The notes under the pieces are model-generated. The model was not told the DNA's origin. It saw only the letters and a list, made by a program, of their open reading frames with translations, and ran no database searches. Position numbers and translations under genes: made by a program. DNA of 64,000 bases, from positions 310,001 through 374,000 of the forward strand of contig CANNGH010000004.1 of the NCBI GenBank assembly GCA_947504115.1, read 5' to 3'. Every line of letters begins with the position of its first letter. Within the stretch, counting starts at the first letter, position 1. Positions 34,368-41,430 of this stretch are shown in pieces. This DNA comes from an uncultured Sedimentitalea sp. (GTDB taxonomy: Bacteria; Pseudomonadota; Alphaproteobacteria; Rhodobacterales; Rhodobacteraceae).

Positions 34368-34736
34368 ATGTGGAAGGAAGTGAAAATCGAAAGCGAGGAT
34401 GTGCTGGGACTCGAATGCGACGGCAAGCTGTCGAAACAGGATTTCGAGACGATGCACGGCTGGCTCGATCGCGAGTTGGAAGCAGCGAAGGGCAAACCGG
34501 CGCTGGTCATCTTCATGGGGGCGTTCGGGGGATACGAAAGTGCCGCCGCGATATGGGCGGACATGAAAGTAGATACTCGGCATGCCAATGACTTTTCGCG
34601 AGTTGCGATGGTTGCTGACCAGAAATGGATTGAGTGGGGCACGAAGGCGGCGGATTCTGTACTGACCCCCGAACTGAAGTGGTTTGAGAACGCGGCGGGA
34701 CGCGAGGCTATTGCCTGGGCGCGAGCGAAGGAATGA
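34368..34736 (+). CDS. SpoIIAA-like (STAS/DUF3478) protein
   Basis: A 122-aa protein with the SpoIIAA-like fold (LGLECDGKLSKQDFETMHGWLDRELEA, LVIFMGAFGGYES) and a late Trp-rich part (DQKWIEWGTKAADSVLTPELKWF). These proteins are related to SEC14/STAS lipid or nucleotide binders. It follows the CDF by 12 bases. Function unknown. Confidence 0.82.
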   Translation: MWKEVKIESEDVLGLECDGKLSKQDFETMHGWLDRELEAAKGKPALVIFMGAFGGYESAAAIWADMKVDTRHANDFSRVAMVADQKWIEWGTKAADSVLTPELKWFENAAGREAIAWARAKE

Positions 34737-34814
34737 CTAGCCGCCGCGCTTTACTTTCCACCTAACGGATCGAAGCCACCGGCTTCCAGCCGGTCCGCTT
34801 CAGCGTTAATCCAG

Positions 34815-34879
34815 ATGAGAGCCCCCCTGAGTTTGAAGCCCCCGAAGGGGTAAGGCTTCAAACTCAGGGGGGCTCTCAT
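34815..34879 (+). promoter_or_regulatory. 26-bp perfect hairpin covering the tnpA start
   Basis: 34815-34840 is the exact reverse complement of 34854-34879, with a 13-base loop (CCCGAAGGGGTAA). The right arm contains the ribosome site and the ATG of tnpA, so in RNA the start would be buried. This is the known way IS200 elements keep transposase expression low. Confidence 0.85.
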
Positions 34880-35297
34880 GGCCTATTCTACAGGATCACA
34901 TACCAGATTTTATCACCGATATCATGTCGTTTGGGCGACAAAGTACCGCTACAAGGTGCTGTGCGGTCCAATGCGGGAGCGGATCCGCGAGATCATTCGC
35001 CAATGCTGCGCCGAAATGGGCGTACACATCGTCAAGGGGGTGCTGGCACGCGATCACGTCCATATGTTCCTGTCGGTGCCGCCGCAGATCGCCCTGTCAA
35101 AGGTGATGCAACGGATCAAAGGGCGCTCATCCCGCCGCATCCAGATGGAATTCCCGGAACTGCGCAAGCGCTACTGGGGCAGGCGGTTTTGGGCCCGAGG
35201 CTACTTTTCGACCACCTCCGGAAATGTCACCGACGATATCATCATCCAGTATCTGGAATTACATTCCAAACGCGATGCTACCGGCATCAGCCGGTAG
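34878..35297 (+). CDS. tnpA: IS200/IS605 family transposase TnpA (Y1)
   Basis: A 139-aa HUH-Y1 transposase. The HUH motif is RDHVHMFLSVPP and the catalytic Tyr lies in IIIQYLE. The fold markers HVVWATKYRYKVL and RFWARGYFSTTSG are typical. It cuts single-stranded DNA at the hairpin ends. The frame is intact, ending within the right-end hairpin. Confidence 0.93.
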   Translation: MAYSTGSHTRFYHRYHVVWATKYRYKVLCGPMRERIREIIRQCCAEMGVHIVKGVLARDHVHMFLSVPPQIALSKVMQRIKGRSSRRIQMEFPELRKRYWGRRFWARGYFSTTSGNVTDDIIIQYLELHSKRDATGISR

Positions 35298-35331
35298 GTT
35301 GTTCACTCACGCTCTTGTGACTTTAAAGCGT

Positions 35332-35362
35332 TTGAAGCTCTAGTGGGTGTAGGTTTTAAGAA
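35332..35362 (+). promoter_or_regulatory. MerR-type promoter for pseudoazurin (site 5)
   Basis: TTGAAG (35332-35337), 19-base spacer containing CTCTAGTGGGTGTAGG, then TAAGAA (35357-35362). It lies directly downstream of the IS200-like element. Confidence 0.68.
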
Positions 35363-35392
35363 GGCAAAAGTCAAAGTATCGGAGGTACTATC

Positions 35393-35908
35393 ATGAATCG
35401 GGTTAATAATATGTCAGTCACGCGTAGAACTGCACTCCTTGGTGCCGCCGCAAGCGGTTTGGTTCTTGGAACCGGTAGAGTAGTGGCGCAGACAAACGAG
35501 GCTCTGGCAGTCAAACCTGTTTTGGCCTCGGCCAAAACGCACGAAGTCAAGATGCTGAACAGGGGCGAAGCCGGAACCATGGTATATGAGCCCCGCTTCG
35601 TGTCTGCCGAAGTCGGAGATACCATCGTCTTTGTCCCGGAAGATAAGGGGCATAACGCCGAGAGCATCAAAGATATGCTGCCCGAAGACCAAGAGGATTT
35701 TGCAGGCAAAATCAATGAGGAGATCGAAGTCCAGCTGACGAGTGAAGGCTTGATCGGTGTCAAATGCAAGCCGCATTTTGGTATGGGCATGGTCATGATC
35801 ATTCAAGTCGCGGGCGCACCCGTTCCAGATGATTTCCTCGAAGGCAAGATGCCCGGGAAAGCAAAAAAGGCGTTTGAAGAAATCCTGGCCGAGAACAAGC
35901 TTAGCTGA
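35393..35908 (+). CDS. Pseudoazurin-type cupredoxin
   Basis: A 171-aa periplasmic blue-copper protein with a Tat-like signal (RRTALLGAAASGLVLGTG). The type 1 copper ligands are His in DKGHNAESI and Cys, His, Met in IGVKCKPHFGMGMVMII. Pseudoazurins carry electrons to nitrite or nitrous oxide reductases or to cytochrome oxidase. GGAGG is about 8 bases before the ATG at 35393; MSVTRR (35411) is an alternative. Under a MerR-type promoter it may buffer periplasmic copper rather than serve denitrification. Confidence 0.92.
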   Translation: MNRVNNMSVTRRTALLGAAASGLVLGTGRVVAQTNEALAVKPVLASAKTHEVKMLNRGEAGTMVYEPRFVSAEVGDTIVFVPEDKGHNAESIKDMLPEDQEDFAGKINEEIEVQLTSEGLIGVKCKPHFGMGMVMIIQVAGAPVPDDFLEGKMPGKAKKAFEEILAENKLS

Positions 35909-36114
35909 TCTCTCTTCACGAGGGCAAAGGCAGGTCAGGTCAGCCTTCGATACGCGCAAGATTGGCAAACAATCGTCGAACGGTTGTATCAGCCTCTACA
36001 ACGGGCATATCGAAGAGCTGTTCGGGCTGGGCAAGGTCGGAACCCGAGTGAAGCTGATCTAAAGTCGGTACATGCTTATGGAAGCATGCTCGGACCGGTT
36101 CGATTTTAGCAGCT
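35909..36114. other. Spacer without recognised genes
   Basis: Short stretch with no start-site support; nothing recognised. Confidence 0.4.
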
Positions 36115-36348
36115 GTGCTGGTATTAGCAGCATGCTCCGCTTCTGTCACTGATGTGCCTGACAACGCACAAATGGGACAACTGCCAGAATCTATCTCTTC
36201 CGTGGCGGAACCCGATCGGGATCTTAAGTCTGCGTGTCATTTGCCGGAAGTCGGTTGCTACGGGTATCGGAGGTGGAACGAGTTGATCGGATCAAACTCG
36301 ATAGACAGCTTTAACATAGCCCTTACAGCCACTAGAGGTTCAAGATAA
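36115..36348 (+). pseudogene. Small lipoprotein-like ORF, start probably lost
   Basis: The reading frame contains a lipobox-like ILAAVLVLAACSAS and then DNAQMGQLPESISSVAEPDRDLKSACHLPEVGCYGYR, which aligns with the intact paralogue at 36464 (ANQIGNVPANVVALADPNQDISTARLLPEDGCFWYEHRG). No ATG exists in frame before the signal; only a GTG at 36115 that would leave too short a signal peptide. After GCYGYR the two differ. I read it as a decaying duplicate. Confidence 0.5.
36313..36343 (-). promoter_or_regulatory. MerR-type promoter pointing left without a clear target (site 6)
   Basis: Read leftward: TTGAAC (36343-36338), 19-base spacer with CTCTAGTGGCTGTAAGG, TATGTT (36318-36313). It lies at the end of the preceding ORF and fires antisense to it. 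No convincing leftward gene follows before pseudoazurin. Confidence 0.55.
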
Positions 36349-36463
36349 AAATGAGTTGGCTTTTCAACTTGATTCCTTGTTAGTCGTGAAATCGAATATC
36401 CCAGTCTTGACCTTTGGCTTAACGGGCCGGAGTGATGGCATTCAAATAACGGAAGGCAGGTTG

Positions 36464-36748
36464 ATGCGAGCGATTATGCAAAAGCGAGCCGTGATGATTG
36501 CGACAACACTTTCGCTCACTGCCGGGTGCGCCATGCAGCCAGCCGAAACTGGCGGCACGGCAAACCAGATCGGAAATGTACCCGCAAACGTGGTCGCGCT
36601 GGCAGATCCTAATCAGGATATTTCAACCGCGCGCCTTTTGCCCGAAGATGGCTGCTTCTGGTACGAGCATCGCGGGCCGGTCGAGACGACTTTGGTGCCG
36701 CTGCGCAGTCCGGAAGGCAACCCGATTTGCGCCGCACGCGAAGCCTGA
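36464..36748 (+). CDS. Small lipoprotein (94 aa)
   Basis: A signal peptide with a lipobox (MIATTLSLTAGCAM) and a short mature part with two late Cys (GCFWYEHRG, NPICAARE). ATG at 36464 follows GGAAGGCAGG; a second Met at 36476 is possible. It is paralogous to the degraded copy at 36115. No family is recognised. Its maturation could use the Lnt and LspA encoded in the same island. Confidence 0.68.
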   Translation: MRAIMQKRAVMIATTLSLTAGCAMQPAETGGTANQIGNVPANVVALADPNQDISTARLLPEDGCFWYEHRGPVETTLVPLRSPEGNPICAAREA

Positions 36749-36798
36749 GACCGATCCGGTAGATCACATGGGCGGCCCCCGGAGCGCGCGCGCATCGC

Positions 36799-37464
36799 TT
36801 AGCTTCGCGGGCTGACGCTGTCCTGCGCTGAGTAAAGAAATGCTGTAGAGCCAATTTCTACGTTGGGGTAGAGTTCGTTGATGTGCGCCATGACCATTCG
36901 CACGCAGCCGGAACTCGCAAGATTGCCGATGCTTCTCGCATGCGGCGTGCCATGGATCCGTAGATAGGTATCCCGGTCGCCGACGAAAAGATAAAAGGCG
37001 CGCGATCCCAAGGCGTTTTCCGGACCGGGCTCCATGCCATCGGCGACGTCAACGTAGAGTTCCGGATCGCGATCAATCATGTTCCGGGTCGGCTGCCAGT
37101 GCGGCCAGCGAACCTTGCGCTTGATCGTGTAAGTGCCCGGTTCGTAGAGCTTTCCGCGCGCAATTGCCACGCCATAGCGCATCGCTGTGCCGCCTTTTTC
37201 GATGTGGTAGAGATAGCGAGACACAGCATCCACATGGATGTCTCCCGGCACGAGCCCGTCGTTCGCGACCACGCGAGTGGGGAGAAAGCGCGGGTGCAGG
37301 CCCCAAGGATTGGAAGTCTCCAGGTTGAATCCGGGCGGCGTCACCTGTGCGTCCCAAGCAGCCTTTTGCGCTTCGGTCGGCCAAGTATTTGCGAAGACCG
37401 GGCTGGCAATCGGCGCAGAGAAAAGGGCGGCAGTAGTCATCACGAAATGGCGTCTTGACAGCAT
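36799..37464 (-). CDS. L,D-transpeptidase (YkuD) with Tat-like signal
   Basis: A 221-aa protein starting MLSRRHFVMTTAALFSAPIASPVFA. The YkuD domain ends in YLRIHGTPHARSIGNLASSGCVRMVMAHI with catalytic His and Cys. It belongs to the ErfK/YbiS group with a long N-terminal region (WGLHPRFLPTRVVANDGL). Its promoter carries MerR-type site 7. Together with the transpeptidase at 22787 and the M23 peptidase it forms a peptidoglycan-modifying set within the metal island. Confidence 0.92.
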   Translation of the reverse strand: MLSRRHFVMTTAALFSAPIASPVFANTWPTEAQKAAWDAQVTPPGFNLETSNPWGLHPRFLPTRVVANDGLVPGDIHVDAVSRYLYHIEKGGTAMRYGVAIARGKLYEPGTYTIKRKVRWPHWQPTRNMIDRDPELYVDVADGMEPGPENALGSRAFYLFVGDRDTYLRIHGTPHARSIGNLASSGCVRMVMAHINELYPNVEIGSTAFLYSAQDSVSPRS

Positions 37465-37523
37465 AGTATACTTTTCCAACTCTGTTAGGCGAAGGCCGCA
37501 GTACAAGAAACGGCGTTTGGTGT

Positions 37524-37554
37524 GTCTTAGAACCTCCACCAACTAGAGCTTCAA
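37524..37554 (-). promoter_or_regulatory. MerR-type promoter for the L,D-transpeptidase (site 7)
   Basis: Read leftward: TTGAAG (37554-37549), a 19-base spacer with CTCTAGTTGGTGGAGG, then TAAGAC (37529-37524). It lies 60 bases before the start codon. Confidence 0.68.
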
Positions 37555-37775
37555 GGAGTTTCTGTTGAGGTTGTTGCTTGCCCAGCTTCTATATTTTATC
37601 GTTTGGCTATGGCTGGCACACATAGAGCATGTCGAAAGGTGATGTCAGCTTTGCAAGCTTGTCGATTTCCATCAAACCCAGTAGGTGTAATGACGATTGC
37701 AGGCATCGCCGTTGCGCCAACGACCCCACGCCATATATTTACATAACCAAGAATACGCATCATACAGGTCACCCA
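37555..37775. other. Junction between metal island and phage-like remnant
   Basis: No gene supported. The reading frame of the following phage gene loses family similarity around 37770, so the recombination joint lies close to that point. Confidence 0.45.
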
Positions 37776-38126
37776 GACGTTGCGCTCTTGCCGCACGAGG
37801 CGAAACACCAGCGTTTCCGCCCGGGCGCGGTCGACCAGCGTGCCTTTCTTCTTCTGGATCGCCAGCTGACGTTCCTGCGCCTGGTAGACGGTCAGCGCGG
37901 TGCGGGCTTTCAGATAGGATGAGCTATCAGCGGGGCCCGAGAAGCCACTGTCGCCACCGGTGCTGCGGCGCTGCTGGTCGGGGTCGGTCATCTCGGCGCG
38001 GCGCACGTCCGAGGCTGCGGCGTTGATCGACCCGTCGCTGTAAACCGCCAATCGCTCGGCTTTGCGCGCCTTCTGAATGGCGCCGCGCGACAGGCCGGAA
38101 TGGGCGGAATACTCGCGCTCGGACAT
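37776..38126 (-). pseudogene. Truncated phage terminase small subunit-like gene
   Basis: From MSEREYSAHSGLSRGAIQKARKAERLAVYSDGSIN an HTH N-terminus can be read, followed by SSYLKARTALTVYQAQERQLAIQKKKGTLVDRARAETLVFRLVRQERNVWV. This layout (HTH, long helix, GTLVDR..A..F) is that of Nu1-like terminase small subunits or DNA-packaging proteins in alphaproteobacterial prophages. After NVWV the expected continuation is replaced by unrelated residues, so the gene is cut by the junction. Confidence 0.6.
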
Positions 38127-38259
38127 ACCTTCGATGGCGATTGGACGTGCCCTCAAGATATTGGAATTAAACCGAAATAACGGTCTTATTCAGTTGATTA
38201 CACTCGCCCGTCGAGCGATTCTCGGATCAGGAAATAACCCCCGGATCGGAGACACGCCC

Positions 38260-38442
38260 ATGACCATCGCCCATCGCTTCAACACCGAAGCCGCTCGCCT
38301 GCTGCCGCACATGGCGACAGACCTCGCGGTCGACCTCACGATCACCACGGCGGGTGAGATCGACGAGATCGTCTTTCGCCGCAGCGAATTCCTCGGCGGG
38401 ATGGCTTGCGCGATCCTTGCCTTGATCGAAAAGCAGGAATGA
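38260..38442 (+). CDS. Small phage-like protein (60 aa)
   Basis: Starts MTIAHRFNTEAARLLPHMATDLAVDLTITTAGEIDEIVFRRSEFLGGM. No family is recognised. It begins a series of short, GC-rich, same-strand genes separated by about 10 bases, a layout typical of early phage operons. Confidence 0.55.
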   Translation: MTIAHRFNTEAARLLPHMATDLAVDLTITTAGEIDEIVFRRSEFLGGMACAILALIEKQE

Positions 38443-38452
38443 GGAGACGGAC

Positions 38453-38671
38453 ATGACCGCCATCACCACGATCCGCATCGATCACGACACGCTGCCCGAC
38501 CAGTTTGACTGCTCGCGCCCCGACGCTGTCGCAGCTGCCATCGAGGCCGCGCTGCGCGAGGACGGGATCACCGCCGAGGCCTCGGACGTAATCTCGCATC
38601 TCAAGGTCGAACTGCCCACGACGCAACTGGCCGCTGCCAGCGCCGTGTTGGCCGAGCTGCAGCTGATCTGA
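38453..38671 (+). CDS. Small phage-like protein (72 aa)
   Basis: An acidic small protein (TTIRIDHDTLPDQFDCSRPDAVAAAIEAALREDGITAEASDVISHLKVELP). ATG at 38453 follows GAGGAGAC. Unrecognised, but its coding pattern and position between two other small genes support it. Confidence 0.55.
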   Translation: MTAITTIRIDHDTLPDQFDCSRPDAVAAAIEAALREDGITAEASDVISHLKVELPTTQLAAASAVLAELQLI

Positions 38672-38682
38672 CGGAGGCCCCA

Positions 38683-39045
38683 ATGGACATCCCCTGCAAC
38701 TGCCTGCCCGAAGACGAAACCGTCGCCGATTTGATCCGCCGCACCTGCGCCATCGGCTTCGATCTGCGGTTTTGCCGCAGCGTCGCCGTCAGCCCCGAGA
38801 ATCGCGACACGATCACCTGCGATCCGCCCGAGGCCGAGTTCGCCACGCTCTATGCCCTGACCGATCTGGGCGAGGCCATTGCGATCCATGACGCCGACCT
38901 CTCCAGCGCCGGGGCCGACGAGATGGCCGCCGTCGCCCGTGCGCTCGTCGTGGCTATGGCCAACGCCCGTCGTGATCCACCCGATGCTGCCCAGCGGCAC
39001 GAGGCCGAACAGGCTGCGCTCACCGATCATGATCGGATCGAATGA
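38683..39045 (+). CDS. Phage-like hypothetical protein (120 aa)
   Basis: An acidic protein (CNCLPEDETVADLIRRTCAIGFDLRFCRSVAVSPENRDTITCDPPEAEFATLYAL). No domain recognised. ATG follows ACGGAGG with good spacing, and the gene is 12 bases after its neighbour. Confidence 0.55.
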   Translation: MDIPCNCLPEDETVADLIRRTCAIGFDLRFCRSVAVSPENRDTITCDPPEAEFATLYALTDLGEAIAIHDADLSSAGADEMAAVARALVVAMANARRDPPDAAQRHEAEQAALTDHDRIE

Positions 39046-39147
39046 TCAGAACGCAATCTTATGGCTCTGATTTGCCTACGATAATCGGCCTCGCAGAGCG
39101 ATTGTAATGGCACGCAAACGATGCAACTCACCCCACGGAGCCACGCC

Positions 39148-39417
39148 ATGACACACCTCAACCCGATCACCACACCGCGCCATCAGCTGCGCGCCGAGAA
39201 GGCCGGGCGGAACCAGGACGCCGCACTCGCCGCCTTCATCGGCAAGAAGGTCTAAATCGACGAGATGCTCGCCCGCCTGCAGGCGCTCAGCGACGACCAT
39301 TTCAACTGTCCTCCCGACGAGGTCGGCTGGGCGATGGTCGGCACCCTTGAGCATCACGCCGGGCTGCTCAAGCGCATCACCGACAGCGCCTTTGGCGAGG
39401 GCGAGCACGCCGAATAA
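39148..39417 (+). pseudogene. Phage-like small gene with in-frame stop
   Basis: The frame reads MTHLNPITTPRHQLRAEKAG, AALAAFIGKKV, then TAA at 39253-39255, then continues openly as IDEMLARLQALSDDHFNCPPDEVGWAMVGTLEHHAGLLKRITDSAF to a proper stop. Codon use on both sides is coding-like, so this is a gene with a nonsense mutation; GAA to TAA would be the simplest change. Confidence 0.65.
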
Positions 39418-39513
39418 CGCGAGCGCGCGCCATGACGCGGCCCGTCCATGCGGCGGGCTTTACCCGGTAGAAGGGCTGGCAACGGCGCTGGCCCTCGGAA
39501 ACCGGAGGGTCAC

Positions 39514-40053
39514 ATGCCCAAACTCACCGACACGCAAAACATCATTCTCAGCGCGGCCGCCCAGCGCCCAGACAATCTCGCGATGCCGCTGCCCAAGGGG
39601 CTGCATGGCGCCGCTGCGAAAAAGGTCGTCGGCATGATGATCGGGCGCGGCTGGCTTGAGGAGGTCGAAGCCGACATCCGCAAGGGCGAGCCGCTCTGGC
39701 GCGAAACCGGCGATGGCCACGGCACCACGCTGGTGGTCACCGATGCAGGGCAGCTGGCCATCGGGGTGGAGCCGGTGGTGGTCAAGACCATGGCCGCGAT
39801 CCGCACACATGCCGCCCAACCGCCCGCGCCCAAACTGCCGACACCGCGCGCCGGAACCAAGCAGGCGCAGATCATCACCCTTCTGCAGCGTCCCGAGGGA
39901 GCTACTATCGCCGAGATTGTCGTGGCAACCGGTTGGCAAGCTCATAGCGCGAGGGGCATGATTTCGGGGGCGCTGAAGAAGAAGCTGGGCCTGCCTGTCA
40001 CCTCGGAGAAGGTCGACGGACGTGGCACGGTACATCGCCTGAACGCTTCCTGA
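39514..40053 (+). CDS. DUF3489 protein
   Basis: A 179-aa protein: an N-terminal winged-helix-like part (LTDTQNIILSAAAQRPDNLAMPLPKGLHGAAAKKVVGMMIGRGWLEEV) and a C-terminal DUF3489 domain (TKQAQIITLLQRPEGATIAEIVVATGWQAHSARGMISGALKKKLGLPV). DUF3489 proteins are common in alphaproteobacterial prophages and are probably DNA-binding. The start at 39514 has CGGAGGG upstream. Confidence 0.85.
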   Translation: MPKLTDTQNIILSAAAQRPDNLAMPLPKGLHGAAAKKVVGMMIGRGWLEEVEADIRKGEPLWRETGDGHGTTLVVTDAGQLAIGVEPVVVKTMAAIRTHAAQPPAPKLPTPRAGTKQAQIITLLQRPEGATIAEIVVATGWQAHSARGMISGALKKKLGLPVTSEKVDGRGTVHRLNAS

Positions 40054-40064
40054 CCATCTGAATT

Positions 40065-40274
40065 TCACCCCCAGCGCTGAAACAGCCTGCGCAGCGCGTA
40101 GCTGCGCAGGAGTGATATACCAGTAAAAATCGCACCGATCATCAGGTTTTCGCCAAGATGCAGGTGCAGGCCAAACCATGGGAACACCACGATCTGTGCT
40201 GCGACGGCTAGCGCGTAGCCCACGACGACATTCGTGACGGCCTCGACAAATGACATGCGTCGGGACTGTGTCAT
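40065..40274 (-). CDS. DUF7220-like small membrane protein
   Basis: A 69-aa protein (MSFVEAVTNVVVGYALAVAAQIVVFPWFGL, then LMIGAIFTGISLLRSYALRRLFQRW) with two membrane helices. It matches a small family common in phages and mobile elements. Its ATG overlaps the stop of the degraded methyltransferase gene upstream. Confidence 0.8.
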   Translation of the reverse strand: MTQSRRMSFVEAVTNVVVGYALAVAAQIVVFPWFGLHLHLGENLMIGAIFTGISLLRSYALRRLFQRWG

Positions 40275-40883
40275 GCGCGTTTCCTCGTTTGAAGTGTTGG
40301 GCTCTCGGCCTCGTCCTGTTCGGCGGCGCGACTGGCCGTCCGCCCCGTCGCCATCTCCCACCGCCGCACGGCGACGTCGCAACAGACCGGGTCCAGTTCC
40401 ATCGCGAAACACTGCCGCCCAGCGCGTTCGGCAGCGATCAGCTGCGTGCCCGAGCCGCAGAACGGCTCATAAATCAGATCTCCGGGACCGCTGAACGCGG
40501 TCAGCACCGCCTCGACCAGCGCCACAGGGAACACCGCCGGGTGCGATCCGGCGGCACCCAGCCCGCCCTTGTGGCGCATGATGCGGAAAACGCTGTCGGG
40601 GATGCGGTGGCTTTGGATCGCGTTGCCGGTGCCGGTCTTGGCGTGAACGGTGCCGTCGGCCCCGCGCAGCCCACCGCCGCCGAGGGTTGTGCCCGCGTGC
40701 TTGCCCGGCGATCAGCTCGCCATCGTCGGCCACCATGCAGGGCACGGTCCAGCCGAACTTCGCCATGCTGGCCGCGATCTTGACCACCTGATCGGTGCCA
40801 TGGATCTTGGCATTGCGGGCGTAGGGGCGCAGCCGGTCGATCGGCCAAGACTCGATCTGGCTCGGTGCAAAGACCAGATCCAT
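40271..40883 (-). pseudogene. ParB-methyltransferase fusion, internally deleted
   Basis: The N-terminus is a ParB-like nuclease domain (IDRLRPYARNAKIHGTDQVVKIAASMAKFGWTVPCMVADDGELIAG). The C-terminus, in another frame, is the end of a DNA adenine/cytosine-N4 methyltransferase (LIYEPFCGSGTQLIAAERAGRQCFAMELDPVCCDVAVRRWEMATG). The middle of the methyltransferase, including its catalytic DPPY-type motif, is missing and the frame is broken near 40700. A functional ParB-MTase of this kind is about 420 aa. Confidence 0.75.
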
Positions 40884-41430
40884 GGGGTGGCTTTCATCTG
40901 GGGCAAGGCGGGCACGCCGACGCGCGCTGGCAGCATGGCCAGCGACAAGATCGGGGTCCGTGATGTTGGGGAGAACGAAAGCGCCGGCGAGGGAATACCT
41001 GCGGGCGCTAAACTTCGATGGTCAAGGTATGAGTAAAGGGGGCAGGCCTGTTAATCGGAAAACGGACGTGGATTCAATGCCTTCTCCGAGGGATGGCTTC
41101 CGTTGCCTGGCTTGCGGTTCTAGTGGCTTCCTGGCTTCCGCTAGGTGGATTCTTGACTAAAATACTAAAATCCACCCTGAGAACCGGATGGAACAACGTA
41201 AGGCGCTGTAATATAGTGATTTTATTTCGAGATGTCGCCGAGGTGGATTCCGCCTGGATTCCCCGGTGAAGAAGCCAGTCGCTAGCGAAATGCCGCGCTG
41301 CGCCCCCCCGTATACAAACTGGGCCGGGGAGGAACCATGCCAAGGGGGCAAGTCATCACCCAAAGCTGACGTTTCACTGATTCTTTACTTCCCCTCTGCG
41401 GTGCTTGTCATTAGTGCCGCGCGGAGTTCG
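40884..41430. other. Gene-free boundary between phage remnant and AT-richer operon
   Basis: No gene supported. Composition shifts from GC-rich to AT-richer around 41.0-41.2 kb. GGTGGATT (41144-41151) and AATCCACC (41169-41176) form an 8-bp inverted repeat around a 17-base loop, possibly a terminator or the end of the inserted block. Confidence 0.5.

Larger units (their letters stand above)
34778..35297 (+). mobile_element. IS200/IS605-like element (tnpA only)
   Basis: The left end has a hairpin ACCGGC-TTCCA-GCCGGT (34778-34794) and the right end TACCGGC-ATCA-GCCGGTA (35279-35296), the subterminal imperfect palindromes recognised by Y1 transposases. No tnpB is present. It inserted between the SpoIIAA-like and pseudoazurin genes without long target duplication, as expected for this family. 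Confidence 0.85.

Noticed and set aside
35940-36164. 74-aa leftward ORF downstream of MerR-type site 6
   Set aside because: It is antisense to the lipoprotein-like ORF, has no ribosome site and no recognisable features; not enough to call a gene.
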